From Whalleya microplaca (Eukaryota; Ascomycota; Sordariomycetes; Xylariales; Xylariaceae): a stretch of 64,000 nt of DNA. Location of the stretch: positions 310,001 through 374,000 of the forward strand of contig MU385741.1 in assembly GCA_022497155.1 (NCBI GenBank), in the 5' to 3' direction. How positions within the stretch are numbered: the first letter of the stretch is position 1; every line of letters starts with the position of its first letter. Shown here piece after piece: positions 11,114 to 22,248 of this stretch. The notes under the pieces were generated by a model, which worked only from the letters and a program-made list of their open reading frames with translations, had not been told where the DNA came from and ran no database searches. The translations under genes were made by a program, and so were the position numbers.

Positions 11114-12740
11114 CCCCCCTTCGCACCCCCAAACAAGAGAACCCCGCAGTTCGGTTGAAGGATCAGAGACAAATTCGAGAATTCCGGAAGCTCACGTCCA
11201 ATTGGACTCTTCCATTCGCTCGTTCTCGGTTGTCAACTTTACCGACCGCAGTTCCCTCGACTCTGCCTGCAGTCTGTCTGCAAGTCTACAGAAATTCTTT
11301 TGATGGCTGCTGCCGCCGCCTCTGCTGCTCGTGGCTGATGTTGTTGTTGGGTCGAGACCAGAACAGCTTCTACTACTCTGCTTTCACACTTTTGCGCCAC
11401 CACCGTTTACCACCCATTGATTGGTCGCGAACACTAACAAAGCTGATGACTGACTTCGGCTGCCCTGGCTGACTTCAATATTTGCATTTCCAATATTGCG
11501 TCTGGCTTGTCCGCCCATCGACAGATGCATGACTTGCCTGCCTTGGCCTGCTTTTAGACTCCCAGACCAGAAGCGCTCCATACTCCGTCATCATCGCAAA
11601 GTCGCGCCACAATAACAATATAGGCACTCCATACCACTTATCACTACCACTACCGCTGCCACTACCGCTACCACTATTACCACCGCCACTAGGTTACCAG
11701 CTGCTCCTCCGCCTTATCCTCCTTATCCTCCTCTTCCATACCATACCATACCTTACCATACACACCGTACCATACCGTACTTATCATCCCATCATCTCCC
11801 TCCTCCTCCTACGCTACATACGTAGTTACATAGGTCGCCGAACCCTCAACTGGCTGACCTACCCTCCCTCCTCTCCGCTGCTCCGCTTCATATCCGAATC
11901 GCCGACAAGACCCAACCTTTGTGCGCCCCAGTACCAAATGCGAACAGGCTCAGACGTCGCGGGTAGCTGCAGCACCATCGAGCATCCCGCATACCATCCC
12001 AGCCAGACGCCCCAGTGCCTTATCCGCCGCCGCGTGACCCCATGAGGCAAGACCTGTGTCTCCGCGTTACCGGCCCGTCATTATTCTTCTTGGAAGGAGA
12101 CAGCCCTCCCCGCGATCTGTACGAACAGGACGGATAGCACCGTTCGACAAGGCCCAGCGAGCCCGGTCCCCGTTGCACAAGGAACGCCTCTTTGTAACGG
12201 GGAGCAAGCCCATTGGCGTCCGATTTCCCCTTCTATCCTGAATACGAGCGCCTGTTGTAGTGCTGTGCTTGTGCAAACCTCTAGAGCCACGCACCTCTGG
12301 GGGGTATCGGCCCCCAGACACGGCCGTCGCACCGCGGCAGCGCACAGCGCACGGCGCCCTCCACCTAGCTCCCACGTCTCACGCATATCTTTAGCTGCTT
12401 GTTGTTCCCCAACTTTGATATACTAGTCTCGGCGTCATCATTGGCTTGCATACGCCCTGAGGTCCCATTGCTACTGGCCCACCCAAGGGTCAGCACCCCA
12501 GGTCCAAGCTAAAAAGGACGGTGGACGGAGCGTGTTGGTGTTGGTGCTTACGGTAGGGAAGAGCTGGATCTTGCGAACTGCCCCTGGCTCTGATCGTGAC
12601 ACTCCTGCATGAGTTCGCAAGCTACACATTCTTTCAGGGAAAGTGTGGTTGCGCCAGAGCGAGCCAGGGCTTGCATTGCCGTGTTCTTCATTAGGCGTGG
12701 GAAGCTGAGAAGACCGTGTTATATATATAACTAAGACAAG

Positions 12741-15046
12741 ATGCCGGAAGACGTTGAGGCAAATGGGACAGAGGTCTCAGATGCCATGTCTGAGAATGAG
12801 AACGAGTACGACGACGCGGATCATCTCATCAAGGACGAAGACGATAAGATGGCCGACAACACCACTTCGCCCGAGCCCAACGCCGAGAATTCGGGTGAGG
12901 TCAAGAAGAAGTATGACCCCAAAGATCCTCATCGTCCTAGGAGGAAGAAGGCAAGGCGTGCCTGTTATGCTTGCCAGAGAGCCCATCTGACGTGCGGTAA
13001 GTCATGCAGCCTCACCACTATTCGCCAAGGTTTCTTTATCAGCCCTTGTCTCACCGCCACGTTTGGCAACTCAGTTGAGCTGCATCCCTCTCTGTTTCGT
13101 CACAGGCGCATCTCGCATACCCTTAAGCGCTGTCATCAATGAATATCACTAAAACTTTATTCCAGGAGATGAACGGCCTTGCCAGAGATGCATCAAGCGT
13201 GGTCTCGCCGATGCCTGCCAAGACGGTGTCCGTAAGAAGGCAAAGTATCTACATGATGCTCCTCCAGAAGCATTGCGCCCGGTGTTGGGGCCGACTTATA
13301 ACCCGAACGCCCACGCGAAGTCTTCAAATGGCCGGCATCCATCCAACGCGACGTCCGAAACCTCCACGTACTATTCGCAAACTTCCCCTTCCTACTCTAT
13401 GTTCACTGGGGGCACCCAGAGCCAGGTGACGCCAATACCAGATAACATGTCTTTCAGCAGTCAACAATCACCAGTGACCCCGGGTTTCCAGGCACCAAAC
13501 ACGTCTAGGGCCGCGCAAATGGGCTCTCTACCGGTTCATCAAGTATCTGGCGAGATGGCCAACAATTTCTCCACGGCTCTATTTGACCCAAGTAACCCCG
13601 CGATATTTAATTTTGACCTCGAGGGTCTGAATTTTGGAAGTCACTACGGTGCTCTCGAGTTTGGCATGCTAGGTCACATGTCTTCTGGTGCCGCTGAGAC
13701 GCCGCCGCGGGACGCTATAGCTCACCCTTCCGGGACGGATGTCAATTATGGGCACGCGCCAGTATATCAGAATGGGGTCAACAACCACTACAACCAAATG
13801 TACGAAAACGGCATGGTCGAAAATTACATGAATGTTGATCGTGGTAGTAACGGGGCATACCCGGGCAATCTTCAGCATGGCTTGCCTCATGCATACGCCG
13901 TGGCAGCCGCTGGCCCGACGCCGAATAGCTTGCATAGTCCAAGTACAGAAAACACATCAAGCCCACAACCTACAAACTACGGGTTTGACAAGTCGCCTAC
14001 GGCTAGCACCTATACCCACACCCCGGCCAGCTCCCAACCGATCACTCAACAGCCAAGGCCTAAACAGAAGCCTGCAAATGCGACCAGCAGGATCGGGCCC
14101 CACTCTATCTTGGGTAAGCGACGTGATCCCTCATCGATCTACGAAACCGTCAACGAGCCTTATCCGTACCTCACTGGTTTCCATAACCTGATCGCATTCG
14201 TCCAGCGAAGGTTTTCGTCTAACAAGACTTTACGTATTGCCAAGTCACTTGCGAGTATCCGACCTTCGTTCATCGCGTGCACGCGGAACCTCAACAGGCA
14301 AGACTTGATCTTCATGGAAAAATGTCTGCAGCGGACCCTATTTGAATACGAGGACTACATGGGGCATTGCTCAGCGCCGACGATCGTTTGCCGTAGGACG
14401 GGGGAAGTGGCAGCTGTCAACAAAGAATTCATTGCCTTGACTGGGTGGACTAAGGGTATCCTGTTAGGCAAAGAGCCCAACATGAATACCAACATTGGTC
14501 TGTCGGGGTCCGAGTCAGGTACCCTCAGCAGTACGAGCAAAAGTGATTTCACTACCCCGCGGCTAAAAACCATCCAGCCCGACACGAGTAAGGGTGCGGA
14601 AGGCCAAAGACAACCCGTGTTCATTGCCGAATTCATGGACGACGACAGCGTCATCCAGTTCTACGAAGATTTCGCGCAGCTTGCCTTCGGAGACAGCCGA
14701 GGCCATGTTACGAGGAAATGCCGGCTGCTCAAATACCGAACCAAGGAAATGAACGAGAGTTTAGCCAGTGACGAGTCACCTCCAAGGGACAGGCGAAACA
14801 ATAGTATGCTCAGCAGCAGAGTCACTCGGATAGATGGCGAACATGGAGTCTCCAAGCTGGAGAAGGACGGCAAGATCGACTGTACCTTCTGTTGGACTAT
14901 CAAACGGGACGTCTTCGACATACCGATGCTGATTGTTATGAATGTGAGTTGCCTCATAGGAATTTCATCCCATGAATACCCCCTTACTGAACGTATTACA
15001 GTTTCTACCGTGTTATTACCGCAACCACGACCAGTTGGCTGTATAA
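12741..15046 (+). CDS. acuK: Transcription activator of gluconeogenesis AcuK (Zn2Cys6 + PAS)
   Basis: Exons 12741-12996, 13166-14943 and 15002-15046 give 692 residues. An acidic N-terminus (residues 1-50) leads into [19 protein letters not shown] and a Zn2Cys6 cluster with spacing C-x2-C-x6-C-x5-C-x2-C-x7-C. The 169-base first intron splits the cluster after the third Cys. It continues with [20 protein letters not shown], a hallmark of this family. Then come a long Ser/Thr/Asn/Gln-rich middle and a C-terminal PAS-like part ([27 protein letters not shown]). The 58-base second intron (GTGAGT...TACAG) restores the conserved end; without it the frame runs into unrelated residues up to 15138. By family AcuK works with AcuM to switch on PEP carboxykinase and other gluconeogenic genes on acetate or ethanol. 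A PEP carboxykinase gene lies in this same window at 54.6 kb. Confidence 0.94.
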
Positions 15047-15611
15047 ATGATGCGAGCCAATTGCTTTTTATTTACTTGAAAGATGCATTGCATACTTACG
15101 GCTTTTTTGTTTCCCTTGAGTACATGACCTTAATGTAGCAATGGGCGGCGTTTTGGATGGGGCTCGCATTTAGAGCTCTTCTCCCCTATCATGGGGAGCT
15201 GGTCACTGTAGCTTAGGGATTAGGGAAATTACATAGAAGTGGCATAGAGTATGGTTTGTACACCGGTTTTGCGACCGAGTACCATAAATTTCATATATTC
15301 CAAGAATTGAATACTTCAAACAACACCATCTAATTTCTATGCATCAAACGCCCGCCATTAAAGCATTAACTCGTCTAGCCAATTCTAGGATTTCCTCCCT
15401 TTTTTTTTTTGTTTTGTTTTTTTTTTGTTTTGTTTTTTTTTGTTTTGTTTCTTTTTACTGAGATGTCACATGTCCCAGAGTTGCCGAGAACTAAGACCAT
15501 CCACGATAGCCTCGGCTCGGCTCATGCCAGCAACCAACATTGCCAAAAAGCAGCCCCGCTAGCCGGTGTCTCATACAGAGATAATCCAGTTAGTAAATAA
15601 GTAGATAGGTA
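15047..15611. other. Intergenic between convergent genes, T-rich
   Basis: This holds the 3' flanks of acuK and the riboflavin kinase gene. A T-rich stretch with GTTTTG interruptions lies at about 15402-15454. No gene is seen. Confidence 0.6.
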
Positions 15612-16328
15612 TCACGCCTCCCTAACGAGCCAGCTCCCGTCGAGACCGCCGGTAGTAGCACCGCCACCATCTTCGACGGCGGTGCCCTGGCGCGGGATCC
15701 AGGCGGGGCGGGCGAGGCTCTGGCGCGCGACGTCGCAGTCGATGTTGATGTCGCGGATGAGGGCGTCGCGGCCGGCGTAGTCGAGCTCGTCGCGCACGAA
15801 GCCCAGGATCAGCAGGCGCATGGGCGCGCCGTAGAAGTCGGCGCCGAAGCGCCGCAGCACGTGCACCTCCGCCGACCGCACCGCGTTCTTGTAGAACGGG
15901 TTGTACCCGATCGACATCACCATTGGGTAGATCAGCCACTTGGACTTGGGTGGCGATTGCGATTGCGAGTTGTCGCCGTCTGTGGTGCTGGTGCTGTTGG
16001 TGGTTGTGGTGGTGGTGGTGCTGGTGCTGGTGGAGGATGATGATGGGCCGTTGGGTTGGGGGGCGTTGGTGGTGCTGGCGTCAGCGGACGCGGGGTAGTC
16101 CGCGTGCGTCGTCGGTAGTAAGAGCGAGGCGTACCCGAAATACACGCCGGATTTCGCGCTCGCGATCCACGGCGTCGCGGTCTCGTCCACGGGCAGGTTC
16201 GCCGTCGGGATCCCGAGCTCCTTCGACCCGCGCCCGAAGCCAGATATCACGGTCCCCTCCATGTGCAGTGGGAACGGCGCCTCGGGGCCCGAGTCCGGGT
16301 ACAGGATTCGTGGGCGCTCTGTGGACAT
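15612..16328 (-). CDS. FMN1: Riboflavin kinase
   Basis: The single-exon gene of 238 residues makes an enzyme that phosphorylates riboflavin to FMN using ATP. Residues 23-30 (MEGTVISG), the nucleotide/metal motif GIPTAN at 39-44, GVYFGYA, the core MVMSIGYNPFYKNAVRSAEVH and LRLLILGF/IRDINIDCDVAR-like residues match fungal riboflavin kinases. A low-complexity insert of Ser/Thr/Asn (about residues 85-125) sits between the GVYFG strand and the SKWLIYPMVMS strand. Such inserts are common in Sordariomycete orthologues. The ATG at 16328 is the start because no in-frame ATG lies upstream close by and the conserved fold begins at once. It belongs to the same pathway as the DHBP synthase at 44.6-45.4 kb. 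Confidence 0.93.
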   Translation of the reverse strand: MSTERPRILYPDSGPEAPFPLHMEGTVISGFGRGSKELGIPTANLPVDETATPWIASAKSGVYFGYASLLLPTTHADYPASADASTTNAPQPNGPSSSSTSTSTTTTTTTNSTSTTDGDNSQSQSPPKSKWLIYPMVMSIGYNPFYKNAVRSAEVHVLRRFGADFYGAPMRLLILGFVRDELDYAGRDALIRDINIDCDVARQSLARPAWIPRQGTAVEDGGGATTGGLDGSWLVREA

Positions 16329-19040
16329 GGTGGGCGCGCGGAGGGGTTTGCGACCTGAGGGGGTTTGCGCTGGGGTGCGATGAGAGGGATGGGAGGTGAT
16401 GGAGTCTGTGCTTTGGGGAAATATGAGGTAGGGTTAAGCTGCTAACTCACTTGGGAGCAAATATAATATCAGGTATGTGAGTGTTGTGAGTTTCCAGTCA
16501 GCCCGGCGCAGTCTACAGCCAAATCAAAGTGTGTATGTCTTAGGCGCGCAATATTATGAATTACCCACGATGGTGGTTGAGGGGTCTTATGGATACTTGT
16601 AGAAGGGAATGGTGGGGTTGGTTGCGCTGCTCGAGGGTCTGAGGGTTTTGTGCTTAGCCAGTGGGGCTTATCTTATCGCTGGTTGATCTCATCTCATCTA
16701 AGTTTCATCTCATCTGTAATTGAGTTTCCCGATCTGTCGGTATGTAAAGAACTATTCTGTTGCATTGAGGGGAGAGTAATAAGAAATAGTTGTCTTAGTT
16801 ATATATGTACCGTATAACGTGTTCACTGTCATAGCGTCCAATTAGTATTCACATGGGGTTACACCAATACTATGTATTGTACCTGGGTATGGCATCTGAG
16901 ACATTGGGTGACGTTGTGCCACATACTTGTTTACCGGTTATGAGTCTTAATTAGCACGTTTACCACAACAGTTCTCTGAATCCCTCTCATAATAACAGCA
17001 CACCATATCTAAGATCATTTCATCTCAAGTAATGTTAAATACATGTCTGTATTTTGTAGTATGCCATTAATAAAAGTACTTGGCACCATAATTTCTTGAA
17101 ACCCCGAATTGAAAAGCTTTACCACACTATTTGCGTTGGCTATTACAACTCGCGCCCATAATGGTGGGAAGCCATATAAAGCTCACTTAATGATATGGTA
17201 TACAACAACATATTGTACTGTCTGCTTGAATTTTGTCTTTTCCTTAACAATCAGTTGTCGTGTAACACATAATACATTGTTCTTGAATTAGGAAAAGACT
17301 CTAGTAATTTACAACACCAATGAGTACATCCTACCATTCGCGATTTGCTCGTAAATCAATGTTCTTCGGCGCAATTGAATATTCTCCTCAGCTTTAACAT
17401 GTCACAGCTGTTATTAAACGTGTTAACCTCTTAAGCAGAAGGCTGATGGGTCCCAAAGCCGATATACCTAACTACCGCAGTCACTCTCCACTATGTCTGC
17501 TGTAGCCAGAGGGCATTTGCCTAGTAAGTTCCCTATTATTACAGTTAAGCCCGAACCGCTTCACCTGCTCGTCGTCGTCAACAATGTAGGTGCTGGCAGT
17601 TTGGGGATGTCATAGCACCAAGATGCATTTCCGTTCTGGCAGCGTGGTCTTAGCGTTGAGCCTTGTTTAAGGGTGCCACGCAACCTCTTGTACAATAGTT
17701 CTCTCTTTCTCTCCTCGCGTAATAACAATGGTCATTACTAGAGCCCCCAGCAGCTACAAATCGTGAAGGTTAACTTATTGTGATACTGGGACTAATCACG
17801 GTATGTGGGCTAGATACCACCACTTACGTAGGTATGATCAACACTAGAACCTAAGCATAGCCGAAATCACTTGTTTGCAGTTTACCAAGGTCTTTCCAAA
17901 TCAAAGAACAATGCCCTCTAGGCGTGAGCAGGCGCCAAAGCCAAACTAGCTGACGCAAGTAATTACTTTATTACCTATTCCCATAAGTCGGAAGGTTACA
18001 GTTTGGAGGGGACTTTCGTCTCATTGGATGTGAGCTAACAAAGCGAATAACCATATAGCGCTGTCAGGACTCGAACCTAACTCACTTGATGAATTCACTG
18101 CAGCTATTGGGCAGTTGGGGCGACTCTAGACGCAAGGTCAGTTTAGTGCTCCGTGCGTAGGTTAGGTCAGAATTTAGTTTCCAAAGACTTGCTTCTTTTG
18201 TAAAGACGGCCACAAGTTGATTGGCTCGAATAAGTGGGATATTTGATTGGTTGAAATGTTAGACTGCCTATCTCAAGGTTAGGAGGTATAGTACCAGGTG
18301 TACGGTCCTACCTTAAAGCGAGGAACGAGATGTTTCTGTCCCCTAGCTCTGTGAGAAACTATACCTCTTCGACTGATGCAACCAGACATAGAAGGCGTTC
18401 AGACAACCATTCATTGGCACTCATAATAAGCCAGTAGGTTAGGCTCTGTCAGTCATTGGGAAATCGCCAGGGATGTTATAGAAGAGCGTCACTCTACGCA
18501 TAAAAGCTTCGTTTAGTTGCAAGTGCACTCGACGTCGCTTCCGCAAGTAGACAATTTCCGCAATCCAAGTACTGTCGTGAGGTGAGCGTATGAGGTAATA
18601 AGACAAACCTTTGTTGCGCAAGGGGCTAACTCGAGTATTGCTGAAGGAGCAACCTTATATTATGTGAAATCAAAGAAATCCCAGCGAGTACATAACTTTA
18701 ACCACTCGTTCCAATTTTATAGCCAAACTCTACACACATCATACTTTGGAAGTGATGTGAGCTTCGTTTCTTCACTCTCTTTTCATTGCTTTCTCCGTCC
18801 ATAAATATCCGTCCTCCCTCCCTCCATCATGTCCCTCAGCGTTAAACACCTTCATCTCTTCATCTTCTATTCATTACTTTTCCAAGTCTATATATACCAA
18901 ACACCCTATTATCTTACACCGACTACTCAATTAGACCCCACATACCTTGAAAGTCTTATCCCAAGACATTCTTACTTTCGTTCGAATATAACTTCGAACT
19001 CGTTCAAATACCCTCCGCAGCCATCACAACCGACATCAAG
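16329..19040. other. Gene-free intergenic tract
   Basis: About 2.7 kb of AT-rich DNA, mostly upstream of both flanking genes. A 60-codon frame at 17109 lacks an ATG but reads like a signal peptide (KSFTTLFALAITTRA), perhaps the relic of a secreted protein. At 18063-18078 a GGTTCGAGTCC box (minus strand) resembles a tRNA B box, but no tRNA can be folded around it. Confidence 0.55.
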
Positions 19041-19889
19041 ATGGCATCACAATACCGCTCTCGCTCTTACACGCCCTCCGCCACCTACACGAGCTCAATC
19101 GACTGGCAGGATGGCGATATCGCTTTCCTCAAGACCCAGGAAGAGATCAACAGGGTCGACACCTCTGGCTTAAAGGGATACAAGCCCTTTCAGAAGGGAG
19201 CAGCCGGTCACCCCGTCAGTAAGTAGCATCTATAAATATTCATCACCCTTCCTCCTGTCTTACAGTTCAGAATGAATGCTAATTATTTTGTAGTCATCCT
19301 TGAGCATTCCAAGGATGCAAAATACTTCCTCGTCACCACCGTTTCGGCTTACGGCTCCGGTGACCACAACGGTAATCTTCCGCCATGGAAGCAAATTTAC
19401 CACCAGAGGAAGCAGTCGGGCGACTTCCGTGCCTTTGTCGGCTCAGAAAAGCCACATGGCCGTCAAAAGCATCTCCAACTTGAGGACAACAAGCTCTGCC
19501 CCAAGGCTAAGACCTCGTGGGTCTATGTCTGCAACTACTTTGTTGTCCCATGGAGCATGCTCAAGCGCTTCGACAAGACACCGGCCCAATTACGCATGAC
19601 GAGTGAGAGCCTCCGTGAGCTCCTCGACCACATGCGACGAAGGAACCGGAATTTCGGGGACCGCTGGAGCACCGAACAAAACAGCAAGCCTGTCGCTGTC
19701 ACCCCGCCCCGGTCCCCCAGCATCACACACGCTAGGCCCTGTACCCCGACGCCAACCGCTCCAAAGACTGTACAACCCGCTTCAAACTCAGCGACCACCA
19801 TGAAGACGGGCACTGTCAGGTCCTGGAGTATGGTCGCTGCCGGCAAACCGGCTTCGAACCTGGTTGGCGTCACATCTGGGTACAGGTAA
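19041..19889 (+). CDS. Conserved fungal hypothetical protein, 3' end uncertain
   Basis: Exons 19041-19218 and 19294-19889 (75-base intron, GTAAGT...TTGTAG) give 257 residues. The splice joins GHPV to IILEHSKDAKYFLVTT in frame. Residues about 20-190 look globular (DWQDGDIAFL, GYKPFQKGAAGHPV, SAYGSG, RAFVGSEKPHGRQKH, TSWVYVCNYFVVPWSMLKRF). The rest is Pro/Ser/Thr-rich and likely disordered. I do not recognise a named domain. The order GDI... GHPVIIL... is faintly like SH3-barrel PemK/MazF proteins, but this is a guess. A GTAATC donor at 19886 and a CTAACTCACTACCTTAG acceptor ending at 20024 would allow a third exon to 20217, so the C-terminus is open (see the next entry). Confidence 0.72.
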
Positions 19890-20537
19890 TCCCTAGGATG
19901 CTGGAATTCCCTGGACAAGGTTGCCGTCAAATGAAGTGCAAAATGACCCCAAGGTATGAGCCATTCCATTGACATCCTCAATAGGGAGGCTTATGAGACC
20001 ACAAAAACTAACTCACTACCTTAGCGAGCTCGTGCTCTCGCCCTCAGAAATCACCACCACCCACAAAGTGCTCCCACTCCAAAGAGCAACACCGGCCACA
20101 CAACCACTGGGCAACGAAATACTCAGGCCACAAGGCACACTGGGTACATTGCCCATTCTATCCCCTAATACCCGACCTCGAATCTACCAATGGTCCATAA
20201 CAACACATCGGCCCTAACCTATGGACACAAAGTCCAAGGCTAAATTCAGCCATGAAAGCTTGGCAACTCGTCATCAGAACGACCGGCTATCCGGTTCGAA
20301 TTTATCACCAGCCTCTGCTTCGCCAGAGTGACCACCAGGATATACCCCACGGAATTGATTGCGGAGTACCAGGACAAGCCCGGATGGCTGTTCTCGAATA
20401 TCACGAACTGGGATGTGAGATTTGAAGAAATGATTTGGATATATCAGGACCACGATGATGAAGTTTTGGACTATAACGAAATGATGATAATGACTTTGGG
20501 AAATCAATTTAATCATTCACGACAACCTCACATCTAA
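19890..20537 (+). pseudogene. Coding-like DNA in shifting frames behind the hypothetical gene
   Basis: Three overlapping stretches read like protein in three different frames. From 20034 to 20240 (one TAA at 20166) the text is HTTTGQRNTQATRHTGYIAH followed by NLPMVHNNTSALTYGHKVQG. From 20221 to 20331 it is MDTKSKAKFSHESLATRHQN and on. From 20328 to 20537 it is YPTELIAEYQDKPGWLFSNI and on. This suggests a former longer 3' end, or a decayed second gene, with one stop and two frame shifts; assembly indels are the alternative. A spliced third exon 20025-20217 in yet another frame is also possible. Confidence 0.35.
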
Positions 20538-22248
20538 GACTTATTGCCTACAAGTAATTCTGTAATGCTACATAATGCAAGTGAACGTGGCCACTATGAG
20601 ACAGGCGTATCCCTCGTACGGTAGAATTATTCTGTTTGCACATGACTTGTATTCAAGAGACTAGAAAATACTCACACTATAACACTAGGTAAACCTTAAT
20701 ATATTCAATGCGTTGCTCACTTAGTTGAAGGTTACACTTAGGATTTGGCGCGATTGCATTTAGTCGTCGAGCCTTTTGTTCTTCTCTTCCTAGCAACAAC
20801 AAATAAGTGATCAGATATACGGACTGTCCACTAAAGTTTTCGTCGGGTCATTACAAGTGAAAAACATTCGGTAATTAATTCTCCAACAGAGGATTTGAAT
20901 AACAGACTGATTTACGCTCTAGTAAGTTGTTATCTTTAGACTTTATCGGTTGCACTCAATTTGATCAAGAGACTGAGATTGGGTGTGACCAGTAGTTGAC
21001 CATGGGCCTTCGGCTTTACGAATTGCTTCTTTCAACCCAGCCCCCCTGAACTCACTTCAACGTTCCGCAAAGCAGCACCTCATGCCTAAACATGACGAAC
21101 ACCTCATCAACGCACGGTCATCCTGAACCTTTCGCTTTCTACAAATACGTAAGCATTAATCGATGCACGGTAGCCAAGCGTTGCACCAACCACTTGGGGT
21201 CACTGTCGAACAGGTTTGTTATATGCAGAGACCGACAACGCCGGACTGATGTCGACGCTCAGGGCATGTGTAGCGGTGACATTTTTAGATGGTCTGGAAC
21301 CTGCGAGCAACTTGTCCTCGCCGTAGCCACCTAGTGAACAAATATAGAAATGGCCATCGAAGATAACTGCAGATGTGCGCCAAATTAGCTATCAAAGCCA
21401 ATACAATACCGCTGCGAGGAATTGAAACCATCTCGTCTTTCACAACGTAGGCGGGGTCTAGTGCTTAAGTTTCGAAGAAGGCTACAAATTGACAAAGCTA
21501 GAAGCATATTAGAGCATAGACCTGTACGAAGACTAGGGCCTCCTTCGTTAAACTTTCCACCTTGAGTTTTGGTAAACGTTACTCTCACACTGTCTAAGGA
21601 ACTCTCTATCGAAGTAATAGAGTTAGATGTATTTTAACCTAGAAGATCTAGACAAAAGTTACTGAAAATGACGAATTTGCTGATCTATATTTGATGTGGC
21701 TTGAAGTGTCTGAGGTTTCTACCTACATAATTTGGAAGTATTGTACTTGAACCTAAACAATACTCAGGTGGTCTTGTCCACACGGAAGTAGCAATATCGT
21801 AGTACGAGCTGCAAAACATAACCTCCGCAGTCCGTTCATTAGAGCCTAGCAAGTGGTCCTCATTAATGAAGGAATTATTAAGGTTACAACATGTGAAACT
21901 TTTTGGAGAACAAAAAGAAGCGAGAGGGAGATGAACTGTAAAGAGAAAATCTACGACTTCTATATGTTAATAAATTAAATGGGAATACTAAGGAAACTTC
22001 TCCATGTTTATAGGCTAATAATAAAATGAACGTAGTTTTAATCGAATCTGTATATTTCATATGAAACTTATAGGGTGAATACCTGTTGATGGTTGTAAAA
22101 TCTATGTCTAAATGTATCCAGGGTCTTCGGGAGATGTTGCTTAATAGTACAGTACAGTATGTGGTTCGCCCAACCTCTAATAGTTTAAGATTATCTCCAT
22201 GTCCAGTTGAATATCTCGATGTGGGGTTGTGGTGATTTGATTTTGCTA
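20538..22248. other. Intergenic tract with a possible RTA1-like exon relic
   Basis: No complete gene is seen. At 21092-21148 an ATG-led stretch ending in PEPFAFYKY just before GTAAGC looks like the first exon of an RTA1-type membrane protein, but no continuation follows. The stretch 21880-22248 is the 3' flank of the MFS gene. Confidence 0.45.

Larger units (their letters stand above)
5230..12740. other. Long gene-poor tract
   Basis: About 7.5 kb separates the GH5 gene and acuK. Only short open frames occur, mostly without ATG. The most coding-like are minus-strand stretches at about 7652-7930, 8024-8341 and 8872-9110, none matching a family I recognise; they may be relics. At 10661-10690 a 10-base unit is repeated three times. 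At about 10855-10990 the DNA is rich in CCTGCC-type units. At 11600-11820 it is rich in CTACCA/CATAC simple repeats, probably part of the acuK promoter or long leader. Confidence 0.5.

Noticed and set aside
17109..17291. Signal-peptide-like 60-codon frame
   Set aside because: It has no ATG and no cysteine-rich or conserved mature part; at most a relic.
18055..18130. tRNA gene on the minus strand suggested by a B-box and a good T-arm
   Set aside because: No matching acceptor stem or A box can be found at the right distance.
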